A stretch of 64,000 bases of DNA from Herbiconiux solani NBRC 106740 (GTDB lineage Bacteria > Actinomycetota > Actinomycetes > Actinomycetales > Microbacteriaceae): NCBI RefSeq assembly GCF_001571005.1, contig NZ_BCST01000001.1, positions 248,001 to 312,000 of the forward strand, in the 5' to 3' direction. The number at the start of each line of letters is the position of its first letter. Position 1 is the first letter of the stretch. The notes beneath the pieces are model-generated. The model did no database searches. It saw only the letters and a program-made list of their open reading frames with translations, and was not told the DNA's origin. The position numbers and the translations under genes are program-made. This document shows, in pieces, positions 52,923 through 62,977 of this stretch.

Positions 52923-54460
52923 GGGCGTCTCCAAGTTCTTCCATCACGGGCGAGCAGTTCGTCGGCCGAGCTCGGTCCCCAGGTTCCGGGGCGGTACTGT
53001 TCGGGCTGACCCTGGGTCGCCCAGTAGTCCTCGATCGGGTCGAGGATCATCCAGGAGAGCTCGACCTCCTTTTGGCGGGGGAACAGCGGCGGGTCGCCGA
53101 GCAGCACGTCGAGGATGAGCCGCTCGTAGGCCTCGGGGCTCGCCTCGGTGAAGGCGTGGCCGTAGCCGAAGTCCATGGTCACGTCGCGCACCTGCATCCC
53201 GGCGCCCGGGACCTTCGAGCCGAACCGGATGGTCACACCCTCGTCAGGCTGCACCCGGATCACCAGGGCGTTCTGCCCGAGCTCAGAGGTCTGGCTCTCG
53301 GCGAAGAGGTACTGCGGTGCTCGCTTGAACACCACCGCGATCTCGGTCACCCGGCGGCCGAGACGCTTGCCCGCCCGCAGGTAGAACGGCACGCCCGACC
53401 AGCGGCGGGTACCGATGTCGAGCTTCACGGCCGCGTAGGTCTCGGTGGTGGACTGCGGGTTCATGCCGTCCTCCTCGAGGAAGCCGAGCACCTTCTCGCC
53501 GCCCTGCCAGCCGCCGGAGTACTGTCCCCGGGCGGTGACCTTGCTCAGGTCGGCCGGCAGCTTGACCGCGGCCAGCACCTTCTCCTTCTCGGCGCGCAGG
53601 TCGGCCGCGTCGAAGGAGATGGGCTCCTCCATCGCGGTCAGCGCCAGCAGCTGGAGGAGGTGGTTCTGGATGACGTCGCGGGCCGCGCCGATGCCGTCGT
53701 AGTAGCCGGCACGACCGCCGACGCCGATGTCCTCGGCCATGGTGATCTGCACGTGGTCGACGTAGTTGGCGTTCCAGATGGGCTCGTAGAGCTGGTTCGC
53801 GAAGCGGAGGGCCAGGATGTTCTGGACCGTCTCCTTGCCGAGGTAGTGGTCGATGCGGAACACCGAGTCCGGCGGGAAGACCGACTCGACCACGTCGTTC
53901 AGCTCGCGCGCCGTGGTGAGGTCGCTGCCGAACGGCTTCTCGATCACGACGCGGCGCCAGTAGTCGTCCGACTGGTCGGCGAGCCCCGAGCGGCGCAGCT
54001 GCTCGGTGACGAGCGGGAACGCCTTCGGCGGGATCGACAGGTAGAAGGCGTAGTTGCCCATGGTGCCGCGGTCGCGGTCGAGCTCGTCGATGGTCGACTT
54101 GAGCTGCTCGAAGGCGTTGTCGTCGTCGAACTCGCCCGAGACGAAGCGGATGCCCTCGGACAGCTGGCGCCACACGTCCTCATCGAACGGGGTGCGGGAG
54201 TGCTCCTTCACGGAGTCGTGGACGACCCGCTCGAAGTCCTGGTCCTCCCAATCGCGCCGGGCGAACCCGACGAGGGAGAAACCGGGCGGCAGGAGCCCCC
54301 GGCTGGCGAGGTCGTACACGGCCGGCATCAGCTTCTTCCGCGACAGGTCGCCGGTGACACCGAAGATGACGAGGCCCGAGGGCCCCGCGATCCGGTTCAG
54401 CCGGCGATCGGTGGGAAGCCTGAGCGGGTTGTACTCCGGCGTTATCTCAACGGGAGGCAA
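52919..54460 (-). CDS. zwf: Glucose-6-phosphate 1-dehydrogenase
   Basis: First step of the oxidative pentose phosphate pathway, producing NADPH. 513 residues. Nucleotide loop GVTGDLSRKKLMPA (about 34-47) and the active-site RIDHYLGKETVQN (about 198-210) are intact; the C-terminal domain carries the usual QSTTETYAAVKL and GVPFYLRAGKRL. The TTG start is convincing because AAGGAG lies five bases upstream. Coupled to opcA by GTGA. Confidence 0.97.
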   Translation of the reverse strand: MPPVEITPEYNPLRLPTDRRLNRIAGPSGLVIFGVTGDLSRKKLMPAVYDLASRGLLPPGFSLVGFARRDWEDQDFERVVHDSVKEHSRTPFDEDVWRQLSEGIRFVSGEFDDDNAFEQLKSTIDELDRDRGTMGNYAFYLSIPPKAFPLVTEQLRRSGLADQSDDYWRRVVIEKPFGSDLTTARELNDVVESVFPPDSVFRIDHYLGKETVQNILALRFANQLYEPIWNANYVDHVQITMAEDIGVGGRAGYYDGIGAARDVIQNHLLQLLALTAMEEPISFDAADLRAEKEKVLAAVKLPADLSKVTARGQYSGGWQGGEKVLGFLEEDGMNPQSTTETYAAVKLDIGTRRWSGVPFYLRAGKRLGRRVTEIAVVFKRAPQYLFAESQTSELGQNALVIRVQPDEGVTIRFGSKVPGAGMQVRDVTMDFGYGHAFTEASPEAYERLILDVLLGDPPLFPRQKEVELSWMILDPIEDYWATQGQPEQYRPGTWGPSSADELLARDGRTWRRP

Positions 54461-54500
54461 TCGAACTCCTTGTTTCGTGCTCGGGATGGCGGACGGCCCG

Positions 54501-56105
54501 TCAGCGCAGTGCGCTGAGCAGGGCCGGTACGTCGGCCGTGGCGTCGGTCAGATTGAGGCGGAGGACAGGACGACCGTGCTCGGCCAGGACCCCGGCGTCG
54601 CCGGCGGCCTGCGCCTGGATGAGCTGGCCGAACGTGAACGGGCGGCCCGGGATGTCCAGGTCGTCCTTCGTGTCGGCCGTGATCTGCAGGAACACCCCGG
54701 TGGCCGGGCCGCCCTTGTGGTACTGCCCGGTGGAGTGGAGGAACCGCGGGCCCCAGCCGAAGGTCACCGGCCGGTGCGAGCGGAGCGCGAGGAGGTCGCG
54801 GAGTTCCGCGAGCTCGGGCGACTCCAGGCGGTCGACGTACGCCATGACCGCCACGTAGCCGCCCTCGGGCAGCTGGGCGAGCAGGGCGTCCACGGCGCCG
54901 GCGATGGTGCCTGTGCCGGTCAGTGCGGCGGAATCGGACCGGACCTCGATGCCGCCCTCGACGAAGGCCGGCGCCGTGGTGGCGGGACGCTCCTCGAGGA
55001 GACCCCGCGCCGCGACCTTGGCCGACTCGACGTCGGGCTGGTCGAAGGGGTCGATGCCGAGGAGGCGCCCGGCGACCGCGATCGCGTACTCCCAGGTGAG
55101 CAGGAGGGCGCCGAGCGATCCGCTGATCAGGATCTCTCCGGGGTGCCGCTCGCGCAGGTGGAACTCGTTCGCGTTGGCGACGAGCCGCACGATCTGCACG
55201 TCGGGGAGCTGCTCGGAGAGCTCGGGGGAGTCGACGTCGAGGACGACGGGGAGAAGTCCCTTGCCGTCCTTCCCGGTCGACTCGGCGATCAGCTGCTCGG
55301 CCCAGTCCGCGAAGCCGACGACATGGGTGCCGTCCGCGACGATGCCGGTCTTGTCCCGCAGGGGAGACGTTCCGGCCAGGGCCGCGCCGAGGATGAGGCC
55401 GAAGTTCTCGGACCCGTCCTCGGCGAGGTTGAGCGAGATCGCCTCGGCCTCGTCGAGCAGTTCGTCGATCGCCGCGCCCGCGAGCCCGGAGGGCACGAGG
55501 CCGAACGCTGTGAGGGCCGAGTACCGGCCCCCGACGTTCGGGTCGGCGAGGAACACGCGGTAGCCGGCCTCGTTCGCCTCCTGCTCGAGCGGGGAGCCCG
55601 GGTCGGTGACGATGACGATCCGCTCGGCCGGGTCGATGCCGGCGTCTCGGAAGGCCTGCTCGTAGGCCCGTCGCTGGCTGTCGGTCTCGAGCGTTCCGCC
55701 CGACTTCGACGAGGCGACGAGGACGGTGCTCGACAGACGGTCCGCGATCGCGGCGCGGATCTGCTCCGGCGCCGTCGAGTCGAGGATCGTCAGCTCCACG
55801 CCCAGGGTCTTCGTGATGACCTCGGGGGCCAGCGACGAACCGCCCATGCCCGCGAGCACGACGTGGTCCAGGCCCGCGGCGAGGAACTCCTCACGGAGCG
55901 CCTCGATCCGGGGGACGAGGGGCCGCGAGATCGCGACCGCCTCGGTCCAGCCGAGCCGCTTCGAGGCCTCCGGCTCGGCCTCAGGACCCCAGAGGGCCGG
56001 GTCGAGACCCGTGATGCCCGACGCGACCAGGTCGGAGACCAATCGCGGGACGTGGGTCTCGACCGCGGTCTTCGCGTCGCCCGAGACGTGGATGGCGACG
56101 GTCAT
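54501..56105 (-). CDS. pgi: Glucose-6-phosphate isomerase (actinobacterial operon type)
   Basis: Interconverts glucose 6-phosphate and fructose 6-phosphate. 534 residues. The SIS-type sugar-binding segments [11 protein letters not shown] (about 88-98) and [10 protein letters not shown] (about 132-141) are clear, as are [15 protein letters not shown] and [18 protein letters not shown]. It is more like the isomerase part of fused transaldolase/isomerase proteins than classic E. coli Pgi. The ATG lies in an ATGA overlap with tal, the same order as in the fusions. An upstream open stretch overlaps tal and is rejected. Confidence 0.92.
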   Translation of the reverse strand: MTVAIHVSGDAKTAVETHVPRLVSDLVASGITGLDPALWGPEAEPEASKRLGWTEAVAISRPLVPRIEALREEFLAAGLDHVVLAGMGGSSLAPEVITKTLGVELTILDSTAPEQIRAAIADRLSSTVLVASSKSGGTLETDSQRRAYEQAFRDAGIDPAERIVIVTDPGSPLEQEANEAGYRVFLADPNVGGRYSALTAFGLVPSGLAGAAIDELLDEAEAISLNLAEDGSENFGLILGAALAGTSPLRDKTGIVADGTHVVGFADWAEQLIAESTGKDGKGLLPVVLDVDSPELSEQLPDVQIVRLVANANEFHLRERHPGEILISGSLGALLLTWEYAIAVAGRLLGIDPFDQPDVESAKVAARGLLEERPATTAPAFVEGGIEVRSDSAALTGTGTIAGAVDALLAQLPEGGYVAVMAYVDRLESPELAELRDLLALRSHRPVTFGWGPRFLHSTGQYHKGGPATGVFLQITADTKDDLDIPGRPFTFGQLIQAQAAGDAGVLAEHGRPVLRLNLTDATADVPALLSALR

Positions 56106-57214
56106 TTGGCGGCTTCCAGCGCCTTCGTGACGGTGTCCAGGAGCTCGTTCCAGGACACGATGAACTTCTCGACGCCCTCCTTCTCGAGGAGTTCGGTGAC
56201 CTCGGCGTACGAGATGCCCAGGTCGCCGATCGCGTCGAGCACCTTGTTCGCCTCGGCGTAGGAGTGGGCGATGGTGTCGCCCTTCACCACACCGTGGTCG
56301 GCGAGGGCGTCGAGCGTCTTCTCGGGCATCGTGTTGACCACCGAGGGGGCGGCCAGCTCGACGACGTAGGTGGTGTCGGGGACCGAGGGATCCTTCACAC
56401 CGGTCGAGGCCCAGAGCGGACGCTGCGTGTTCGCGCCGGCCTCGAGCAGCAGCAGGGCGCGCTCGGTGGCGAACGCCTGGGTCCACACCTCGTAGGCGAG
56501 CTGGGCGTTGGCGACGCCGGCCTTGCTCTTGAGCGCGAGGGCCTCGTCGGTGCCGATCGCCTCGAGTCGCTTGTCGATCTCGGTGTCGACGCGCGACACG
56601 AAGAACGAGGCGACCGAGTGGATCTTCGACAGGTCGTGGCCGGCCTCCTTGGCCTTCTCGAGGCCGGAGAGGTAGGCGTTGATGACGTCGCGGTAGCGCT
56701 CGAGCGAGAAGATCAGCGTGACGTTGACCGAGATGCCCGCGGCGATCGTCTCGGTGATCGCCTCGAGTCCCTCGACGGTCGCGGGGATCTTGATCAGGAC
56801 GTTCTCGCGGTCGACCTTCTCGAACAGGGCCTTGGCCTGCTCGATGGTGCCCTGCGCGTCGTGCGCCAGGCCCGGCTCGACCTCGATCGACACGCGGCCG
56901 TCGAAGCCCTTGGTGGTGTCGTAGATCGGCTTGAAGATGTCGCTCGCGGCGGCGACGTCGTCGGTGGTGATCTCGAAGACGGCGCTCGTCACATCCGTGC
57001 CGGCGGCGGCGAGCGTCTTGACCTGCTCGTCGTAGGACTCGCCCTTGGCGAGGGCTGCGGCGAAGATCGTCGGGTTGGTGGTCACGCCGACGACGTTCTT
57101 CTCGTCGATCAGCTTCTGCAGTCCGCCGGACGAGATGCGCTCGCGCGACAGGTCGTCGAGCCAGATGCTGACGCCGACGTCGGAGAGCTGCTGGGTGGGC
57201 TTGGATTCGGTCAT
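56102..57214 (-). CDS. tal: Transaldolase
   Basis: Moves dihydroxyacetone units between sugar phosphates in the non-oxidative pentose phosphate pathway. 370 residues. Schiff-base lysine K142 in [14 protein letters not shown]-terminal [12 protein letters not shown] and GVTTNPTIF. The ATG at 57214 has AGGAG ten bases upstream. 58 bases after tkt, coupled to pgi. Confidence 0.97.
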   Translation of the reverse strand: MTESKPTQQLSDVGVSIWLDDLSRERISSGGLQKLIDEKNVVGVTTNPTIFAAALAKGESYDEQVKTLAAAGTDVTSAVFEITTDDVAAASDIFKPIYDTTKGFDGRVSIEVEPGLAHDAQGTIEQAKALFEKVDRENVLIKIPATVEGLEAITETIAAGISVNVTLIFSLERYRDVINAYLSGLEKAKEAGHDLSKIHSVASFFVSRVDTEIDKRLEAIGTDEALALKSKAGVANAQLAYEVWTQAFATERALLLLEAGANTQRPLWASTGVKDPSVPDTTYVVELAAPSVVNTMPEKTLDALADHGVVKGDTIAHSYAEANKVLDAIGDLGISYAEVTELLEKEGVEKFIVSWNELLDTVTKALEAAK

Positions 57215-57272
57215 TTTCTGATATCTCCTAAGTGCTGGTTCTCTAGTGTTCTCGAGCGCGGGTGCAGCCGGA

Positions 57273-59366
57273 CTAGAGGGCGGCCAGCGAGGTCTTCGCC
57301 GCTTCGACGGCGGCTTCGGTGGTGATGCCGAACTCGCGGAACAGCGTCTTGTAGTCGGCCGAGGCACCGAAGTGCTCGATCGAGACGCTGCGGCCGGCGT
57401 CGCCGACGTAGCCGCGCCAGCCGAGGCCGATTCCGGCCTCGATCGACACGCGGGCCTTGACGGCGGCGGGGAGCACCGACTCCTTGTACTCGGCCGACTG
57501 CTCCTCGAACCACTCGAGCGAGGGAGCCGAGACGACGCGGGCGTTGATGCCCTCGCCCTTCAGGATCTCGCGGGCCTCGACGGCCAGCTGGACCTCGGAG
57601 CCGGTCGCGATGAAGATCACGTCGGGCGTTCCGTTCGGCGCCTCGGCGAGCACGTACGCGCCCTTGGAGGTGTTGGCGGCCGAGGCGAAGACCTCGCCGG
57701 TGGCCTCGCCCTCGCCGCGCTCGAACACCGGGATGTTCTGGCGGGTCAGCGCGATGCCGGCCGGGTTGTGGCGGCGGTTCAGGATCTCGAGCCAGGCGTA
57801 GGCCACCTCGTTCGCGTCGGCGGGACGGACGACGTCCAGTCCCGGGATGGCGCGGAGCGCGGTGAGCTGCTCGATCGGCTGGTGCGTCGGGCCGTCCTCG
57901 CCGAGGGCGACCGAGTCGTGCGTCCAGACGAAGACCGAGGGGACCTTCATCAGGGCCGCGAGACGCACGGCGGGACGCATGTAGTCCGAGAAGATCAGGA
58001 AGGTGCCGCCGAAGGGGCGGGTCTTCCCGTGCAGCACGATGCCGTTGAGGATCGCACCCATGGCGTGCTCGCGGATGCCGAAGTGCAGCACGCGGCCGTA
58101 GGGGTTCCCTGTCCACTCGTGGGTCGAGTGCTCGGTGGGCACGAAGGACGCGCCGGACTCGATCGTGGTGTTGTTCGACTCCGCGAGGTCGGCCGAACCG
58201 CCCCAGAACTCCGGCAGCACCTCGGCCAGGGCGTTGATGACCTTGCCGGAGGCGGCACGGGTCGACACGTCCTTCCCGGGCTCGAAGACCGGGAGCGAGG
58301 ACACGATGTCGGCGGGCAGCTCGCCGGCCTCGAGCCGGTCCAGGAGCGCCTTCTTGTCGGGGTTGGCGGCGGCCCAGGCGTCGAAGCCCTCGCGCCACTC
58401 GGCGTGCGCCTCGGCACCGCGGGCGACGAGGCCCCTGGTGTGCTCGAGGACGGCGTCGGAGACCTCGAAGTGCTGCTCGGGGTCGGCCCCGAGCACCTCC
58501 TTCAGGCCCTTGAGCTCGTCGGCGCCGAGAGCGGAGCCGTGGATCTTGCCGGTGTTCTGCTTCTTGGGCGAGGGCCAGCCGATGATCGTCTTGAGGATGA
58601 TCAGCGAGGGCTTCGAGGTCTCCGCCTTCGCGGCCTCGATCGCGTCGAAGAGCGCCTGCACGTCTTCGACGTACTGGCCCGTCTTCTTCCAGTCCACGAC
58701 CTGCACGTGCCAGTGGTACGCCTCGTAGCGTGCCTTGACGTCTTCCGTGAAGGCGATGTTCGTGTCGTCCTCGATCGAGATCTGGTTGGAGTCGTAGATC
58801 GCGATCAGGTTGCCGAGCTGCTGGTGGCCGGCGAGCGAGGAGGCCTCGCTCGTGATGCCCTCCTCCATGTCGCCGTCTCCGGCGATCACGTAGGTGTAGT
58901 GGTCGAAGGGGCTGGTGCCCGCCTCGGCCTCGGGGTCGAACAGGCCGCGCTCGAAGCGCTGCGCGTAGGCGAAGCCCACGGAGGAGGACAGGCCCTGGCC
59001 GAGCGGCCCGGTCGTGATCTCGACTCCGTCGGTGTGTCCGTACTCGGGGTGGCCGGGCGTCAGCGAACCCCAGGTGCGGAGCGCCTTGAGGTCGTCGAGC
59101 TCGAGGCCGAAGCCGCCGAGGTAGAGCTGGATGTACTGGGTGAGCGAGGAGTGGCCCACCGAGAGGATGAAGCGGTCGCGCCCGAGCCAGTGCTGGTCGG
59201 ACGGGTCTTTGCGCATGACCTTCTGAAACAGCAGGTAGGCCGCCGGCGCGAGACTGATCGCGGTTCCCGGGTGGCCGTTGCCGACCTTCTCCACGGCGTC
59301 GGCCGCGAGGATCTTGGCTGTCTTTACTGCTTCGTCGTCAATGGGTTCCCATTGGAGTGTCGCCAC
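57273..59366 (-). CDS. tkt: Transketolase
   Basis: Thiamine-diphosphate enzyme transferring two-carbon units in the pentose phosphate pathway. 697 residues from the GTG at 59366 ([18 protein letters not shown]), with AGAAGG about 12 bases upstream; an in-frame codon farther upstream would add an unconserved tail. GHPG with H32, GHSS with H72 and the diphosphate motif GDGDMEEG...N194 are seen. The pyrimidine domain has [12 protein letters not shown]. First gene of the minus-strand pentose operon. Confidence 0.97.
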   Translation of the reverse strand: MATLQWEPIDDEAVKTAKILAADAVEKVGNGHPGTAISLAPAAYLLFQKVMRKDPSDQHWLGRDRFILSVGHSSLTQYIQLYLGGFGLELDDLKALRTWGSLTPGHPEYGHTDGVEITTGPLGQGLSSSVGFAYAQRFERGLFDPEAEAGTSPFDHYTYVIAGDGDMEEGITSEASSLAGHQQLGNLIAIYDSNQISIEDDTNIAFTEDVKARYEAYHWHVQVVDWKKTGQYVEDVQALFDAIEAAKAETSKPSLIILKTIIGWPSPKKQNTGKIHGSALGADELKGLKEVLGADPEQHFEVSDAVLEHTRGLVARGAEAHAEWREGFDAWAAANPDKKALLDRLEAGELPADIVSSLPVFEPGKDVSTRAASGKVINALAEVLPEFWGGSADLAESNNTTIESGASFVPTEHSTHEWTGNPYGRVLHFGIREHAMGAILNGIVLHGKTRPFGGTFLIFSDYMRPAVRLAALMKVPSVFVWTHDSVALGEDGPTHQPIEQLTALRAIPGLDVVRPADANEVAYAWLEILNRRHNPAGIALTRQNIPVFERGEGEATGEVFASAANTSKGAYVLAEAPNGTPDVIFIATGSEVQLAVEAREILKGEGINARVVSAPSLEWFEEQSAEYKESVLPAAVKARVSIEAGIGLGWRGYVGDAGRSVSIEHFGASADYKTLFREFGITTEAAVEAAKTSLAAL

Positions 59367-59467
59367 GAGGTGTTGGACCCTTCTGATTGCGAACCCGTCA
59401 GCGGGTTCCGGTGGTGGTGCGGGACAGACTGAAAGGATGATCGTCACCACGTCTGCGTCGCACTGCA

Positions 59468-59473
59468 ATTATA
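59468..59473 (-). promoter_or_regulatory. Candidate -10 TATAAT of the tkt operon
   Basis: A perfect TATAAT on the minus strand about 100 bases upstream of the tkt start; GGCGGA at the -35 distance is poor. It faces the divergent ctaB promoter. Confidence 0.5.
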
Positions 59474-59505
59474 TGGATGCGGACGGCTCCTCCGCCCGGA
59501 TCGAA

Positions 59506-59511
59506 TAGACT
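59506..59511 (+). promoter_or_regulatory. Candidate -10 TAGACT of ctaB
   Basis: TAGACT 38 bases before the ctaB ATG, divergent from the tkt TATAAT. Confidence 0.45.
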
Positions 59512-59549
59512 TGCTGCGGGGATTGACCACCGGCAGTTTATGAGGAGCG

Positions 59550-60470
59550 ATGGACGTAGCGGTTGACGGCCGGGTAGAACATCGGCGGATCAGCGCGATG
59601 GAGAAGGTCAAGGCATACGTGTCGCTGACCAAACCACGGGTGATCGAGCTCCTCCTGGTCACGACGGTTCCCGTCATGATCCTGGCCCAACAGGGCATCC
59701 CGAGCCTCTGGCTCGTCTTCGCCACCCTGATCGGCGGAGCACTGAGCGCGGGCAGCGCCGGCGCCTTCAACTGCTACTTCGACCGCGACATCGATCGCGT
59801 GATGAACCGCACGTCGAAGCGTCCCCTGGTCACCGGGGTGCTCTCTGACCGCGAGGCCCTCGTCTTCGCCTGGGCCGTCGGCATCGTCTCGATCGCCTGG
59901 CTCGCCGTATTCGTCAACCTGCTGAGCGCCGCGCTGTCGCTGACCGCGATCCTCATCTACGTGCTCCTGTACACGCTCGTACTGAAGCGCCGCACCCCCC
60001 AGAACATCGTCTGGGGCGGGATCGCCGGCTGCATGCCCGTGCTGATCGGCTGGGCCGCCGTCACGAACTCGCTGTCGTGGGAGGCCTTCATCCTCTTCGG
60101 CATCATCTTCCTCTGGACCCCGCCGCACTACTGGCCGCTGTCGATGAAGTACCGCACCGACTACAAGACGGCCGGCGTGCCGATGCTCGCGGTCGTCCGC
60201 GGGCGCGTCGTCGTCGGGCTCCAGATCGTGCTCTACGCCTGGGCGATGGTGGCCTGCTCGCTGCTCCTGATCCCGGTCGGCCACATGGGCCTGGTCTACT
60301 CGGCGACTGCCGTGCTCGCCGGCGCCTGGTTCCTCTACGAGTCGCACCGCCTGTACAGCCGGTCGATCCGCGATCTGACGATCAAGCCGATGCGCGTGTT
60401 CCACGGCTCGATCACCTACCTCACCCTGATCTTCCTCGCGGTCGCCATCGACCCGCTGCTCCCGTTCTGA
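59550..60470 (+). CDS. ctaB: Protohaem IX farnesyltransferase (haem O synthase)
   Basis: Adds a farnesyl group to haem B, giving haem O for aa3-type cytochrome oxidase; integral membrane, UbiA superfamily. 306 residues with about nine hydrophobic helices. The prenyl-diphosphate-binding motif [19 protein letters not shown] (about 71-89) and the second aspartate region [10 protein letters not shown] (about 204-213) are clear. GAGGAG is only two bases from the ATG at 59550, so an internal ATG ([15 protein letters not shown], 16 codons on) is an alternative start. Confidence 0.95.
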   Translation: MDVAVDGRVEHRRISAMEKVKAYVSLTKPRVIELLLVTTVPVMILAQQGIPSLWLVFATLIGGALSAGSAGAFNCYFDRDIDRVMNRTSKRPLVTGVLSDREALVFAWAVGIVSIAWLAVFVNLLSAALSLTAILIYVLLYTLVLKRRTPQNIVWGGIAGCMPVLIGWAAVTNSLSWEAFILFGIIFLWTPPHYWPLSMKYRTDYKTAGVPMLAVVRGRVVVGLQIVLYAWAMVACSLLLIPVGHMGLVYSATAVLAGAWFLYESHRLYSRSIRDLTIKPMRVFHGSITYLTLIFLAVAIDPLLPF

Positions 60471-60478
60471 GGAGCGAG

Positions 60479-61444
60479 ATGACCACCCCCTTCAGCTGGC
60501 TCGCCGAGCGCGTCACCCTCACTCCCCGCGCCCTGCGCTGGGGGACGACGGCGGCACTGATCGTCAGCATCCTGATCATCGTCACCGGCGGAGTCGTCCG
60601 AGTCACGGGCTCCGGACTCGGCTGCCCGACCTGGCCCACCTGCGACGGCACCTCGATCTCGACCACGCCCGAGCTCGGCATCCACGGCTTCATCGAGTTC
60701 GCGAACCGCGCACTGACCGGCGTGCTGATCCTGGCCGTCGGCTGGGCGATCGTCGCCGCGCGGCTGCAGAAGCCGCGCGTGCGGAGCATGACCCGCCTGG
60801 CCTGGTCGCAGTTCTGGCTCGTCGTGGCCAACGCGATCGCCGGGGGAGTGACCGTCCGCACCGACCTGAACCCCTGGGTCGTCGCGATGCACTTCATCAT
60901 GGCCATGGCCCTGCTCACCACCACGACCCTCACCTGGCACCGGGCGCACCGCGGTCAGTCGGCCGCGGTCGACTTCCCGCGCGGCATCGGCCCGCTGGCC
61001 TGGGTGCTCGTCGCCGTCACCGCCGTGCTGATCATCGTGGGCACGCTCGTCACGGGAACCGGCCCGCACGCCGGCGACTCGGCCGACGTCCCGCGGATGC
61101 CCTTCGTCTGGGAGCAGGTGACGATCGTGCACGGCGTGCTCGGCACGCTCGCACTCGTGCTCGGCGTGCTGCTGCTCGTCCGCGTGTGGCGCATCCCGGG
61201 CGCGTCGCTGGCCCGCCGCCGCGCCGCCACCTTCGTCGTCGTGGTGCTGCTCCAGGCCGGTCTCGGCCTCGCCCAGGCGCTCCTCGGCCTTCCCGAGTGG
61301 ATGGTGGTGCTCCACCTCCTGGGGTCGGCCCTCGTCTGGGTCGGCGCGCTCCGTGTGCTGCTGGACGTGCATCCCCGTCTTTGGGCCGCCACCCCGGCGG
61401 GCACGTATACAATGGGAAGTCACGAACCCGCTGTTCACGCGTAG
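60479..61444 (+). CDS. ctaA: Haem A synthase
   Basis: Oxidises the C8 methyl of haem O to the formyl group of haem A. 321 residues, about eight membrane helices. Family features: [19 protein letters not shown] (about 37-55) with the paired cysteines. Haem-ligating histidine segments are [36 protein letters not shown] and [12 protein letters not shown]. The ATG follows ctaB by eight bases with GGAGCGAG upstream. Its last codons overlap the proposed sufB promoter. Confidence 0.93.
   Translation: MTTPFSWLAERVTLTPRALRWGTTAALIVSILIIVTGGVVRVTGSGLGCPTWPTCDGTSISTTPELGIHGFIEFANRALTGVLILAVGWAIVAARLQKPRVRSMTRLAWSQFWLVVANAIAGGVTVRTDLNPWVVAMHFIMAMALLTTTTLTWHRAHRGQSAAVDFPRGIGPLAWVLVAVTAVLIIVGTLVTGTGPHAGDSADVPRMPFVWEQVTIVHGVLGTLALVLGVLLLVRVWRIPGASLARRRAATFVVVVLLQAGLGLAQALLGLPEWMVVLHLLGSALVWVGALRVLLDVHPRLWAATPAGTYTMGSHEPAVHA
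61408..61413 (+). promoter_or_regulatory. Candidate -10 TACAAT of the suf operon inside the end of ctaA
   Basis: TACAAT within the last 12 codons of ctaA gives a leader of about 140 bases to sufB. No clear -35. Confidence 0.4.
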
Positions 61445-61556
61445 GTTCCCCCCGACACACAATCCGCCCAGAGTCCGGCATCGCCAGATAGATCGATGCG
61501 ACGATGGAATGTCGGAGACCTCACGCAGGTTGTCATCAGCAGGAAGGGAGTCAGTC

Positions 61557-62975
61557 ATGTCAGACGTCCTCATCGACCGACCGGAACTCGAGAACCTGGG
61601 GGTGTACGAGTTCGGCTGGTCCGACTCCGACGCCGCAGGGGCATCCGCGAAACGCGGAATCAACGAGGCGGTCGTCACCAACATCTCGGCCCTGAAGAAC
61701 GAGCCGGAATGGATGCTGAAGACGCGCCTGAAGGCCCTTCAGATCTTCGGCCGCAAGCCCATGCCGACCTGGGGCGCCGACCTCTCGGGCATCGACTTCG
61801 ACAACATCAAGTACTTCGTGCGGTCGACGGAGAAGCAGGCCCAGACCTGGGACGACCTGCCCGACGACATCAAGAACACCTACGAGAAGCTCGGCATCCC
61901 CGAGGCGGAGCGTCAGCGCCTCGTCTCCGGTGTCGCCGCGCAGTACGAGTCCGAGGTGGTCTACCACCAGATCCGCGAAGACCTCGAGGCCCAGGGCGTC
62001 ATCTTCATGGACACGGACACCGCGCTCCGCGAGCACCCCGAGTTCTTCGACGAGTACTTCGGCACCGTGATCCCGTCCGGCGACAACAAGTTCGCCGCGC
62101 TGAACACGGCGGTCTGGTCCGGCGGCTCGTTCGTCTACGTCCCCAAGGGCGTACACGTCGAGATCCCGCTGCAGGCCTACTTCCGGATCAACACCGAGAA
62201 CATGGGCCAGTTCGAGCGCACGCTGATCATCGCCGACGAGGGCAGCTACGTGCACTACATCGAGGGCTGCACCGCCCCGATCTACAAGAGCGACTCGCTG
62301 CACTCGGCCGTCGTCGAGATCATCGTGAAGAAGAACGCCCGCGTTCGTTACACGACGATCCAGAACTGGTCGAACAACGTCTACAACCTGGTCACGAAGC
62401 GTGCGATCGCGCACGAGGGCGCGACCATGGAGTGGATCGACGGCAACATCGGCTCCAAGGTGACGATGAAGTACCCGTCGATCTACCTGGTCGGCGAGCA
62501 CGCCAAGGGCGAGACCCTCTCGGTCGCCTTCGCCGGCCCCGGCCAGCACCAGGACGCCGGAGCCAAGATGATCCACATGGCTCCCTACACGCAGTCGTCG
62601 ATCGTCTCGAAGTCGATCGCCCGCGGCGGCGGCCGTGCCGGCTACCGCGGTGAGGTCAGGGTGGCGGAGAACGCGCACCACTCGGCGAACACCGTGCGCT
62701 GCGACGCGTTGCTGGTCGACACGATCTCGCGCTCGGACACCTACCCGGCCATCGACATCCGTGTCGACGACGTGCAGCTCGGCCACGAGGCCACGGTCTC
62801 GAAGGTCTCCGAGGAGCAGTTGTTCTACCTGATGTCGCGCGGTCTTCCCGAAGACGAGGCGATGGCGATGATCGTGCGCGGCTTCATCGAGCCGATCGCC
62901 CGGGAACTCCCGATGGAATACGCACTCGAACTGAACAAGCTCATCGAGATGGGCATGGAAGGCAGCGTCGGCTAA
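61557..62975 (+). CDS. sufB: Fe-S cluster assembly protein SufB
   Basis: Scaffold of the SufBCD complex on which iron-sulfur clusters are built. 472 residues. [21 protein letters not shown], the [18 protein letters not shown] segment with the conserved Cys, and the C-terminal [20 protein letters not shown] are diagnostic. The ATG at 61557 ([15 protein letters not shown]) has AAGGGAG seven bases upstream; in-frame codons earlier lie in ctaA. No sufR-like regulator precedes it, unlike many actinobacteria. sufD follows after two bases. Confidence 0.96.
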   Translation: MSDVLIDRPELENLGVYEFGWSDSDAAGASAKRGINEAVVTNISALKNEPEWMLKTRLKALQIFGRKPMPTWGADLSGIDFDNIKYFVRSTEKQAQTWDDLPDDIKNTYEKLGIPEAERQRLVSGVAAQYESEVVYHQIREDLEAQGVIFMDTDTALREHPEFFDEYFGTVIPSGDNKFAALNTAVWSGGSFVYVPKGVHVEIPLQAYFRINTENMGQFERTLIIADEGSYVHYIEGCTAPIYKSDSLHSAVVEIIVKKNARVRYTTIQNWSNNVYNLVTKRAIAHEGATMEWIDGNIGSKVTMKYPSIYLVGEHAKGETLSVAFAGPGQHQDAGAKMIHMAPYTQSSIVSKSIARGGGRAGYRGEVRVAENAHHSANTVRCDALLVDTISRSDTYPAIDIRVDDVQLGHEATVSKVSEEQLFYLMSRGLPEDEAMAMIVRGFIEPIARELPMEYALELNKLIEMGMEGSVG

Positions 62976-62977
62976 AG

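Noticed and set aside
52922-52934. TTG start for opcA four codons upstream
   Set aside because: The GTG at 52922 gives the conserved MIVDLPDTTT beginning, a GTGA overlap with zwf and a GGAG six bases upstream.
61510-61531. TGTCGGAG-N8-CAGGTT upstream of sufB as another PafBC-type promoter
   Set aside because: The octamer matches, but the hexamer lacks the leading T and the TACAAT site upstream is a better -10. Left as a coincidence unless start-site mapping shows otherwise.
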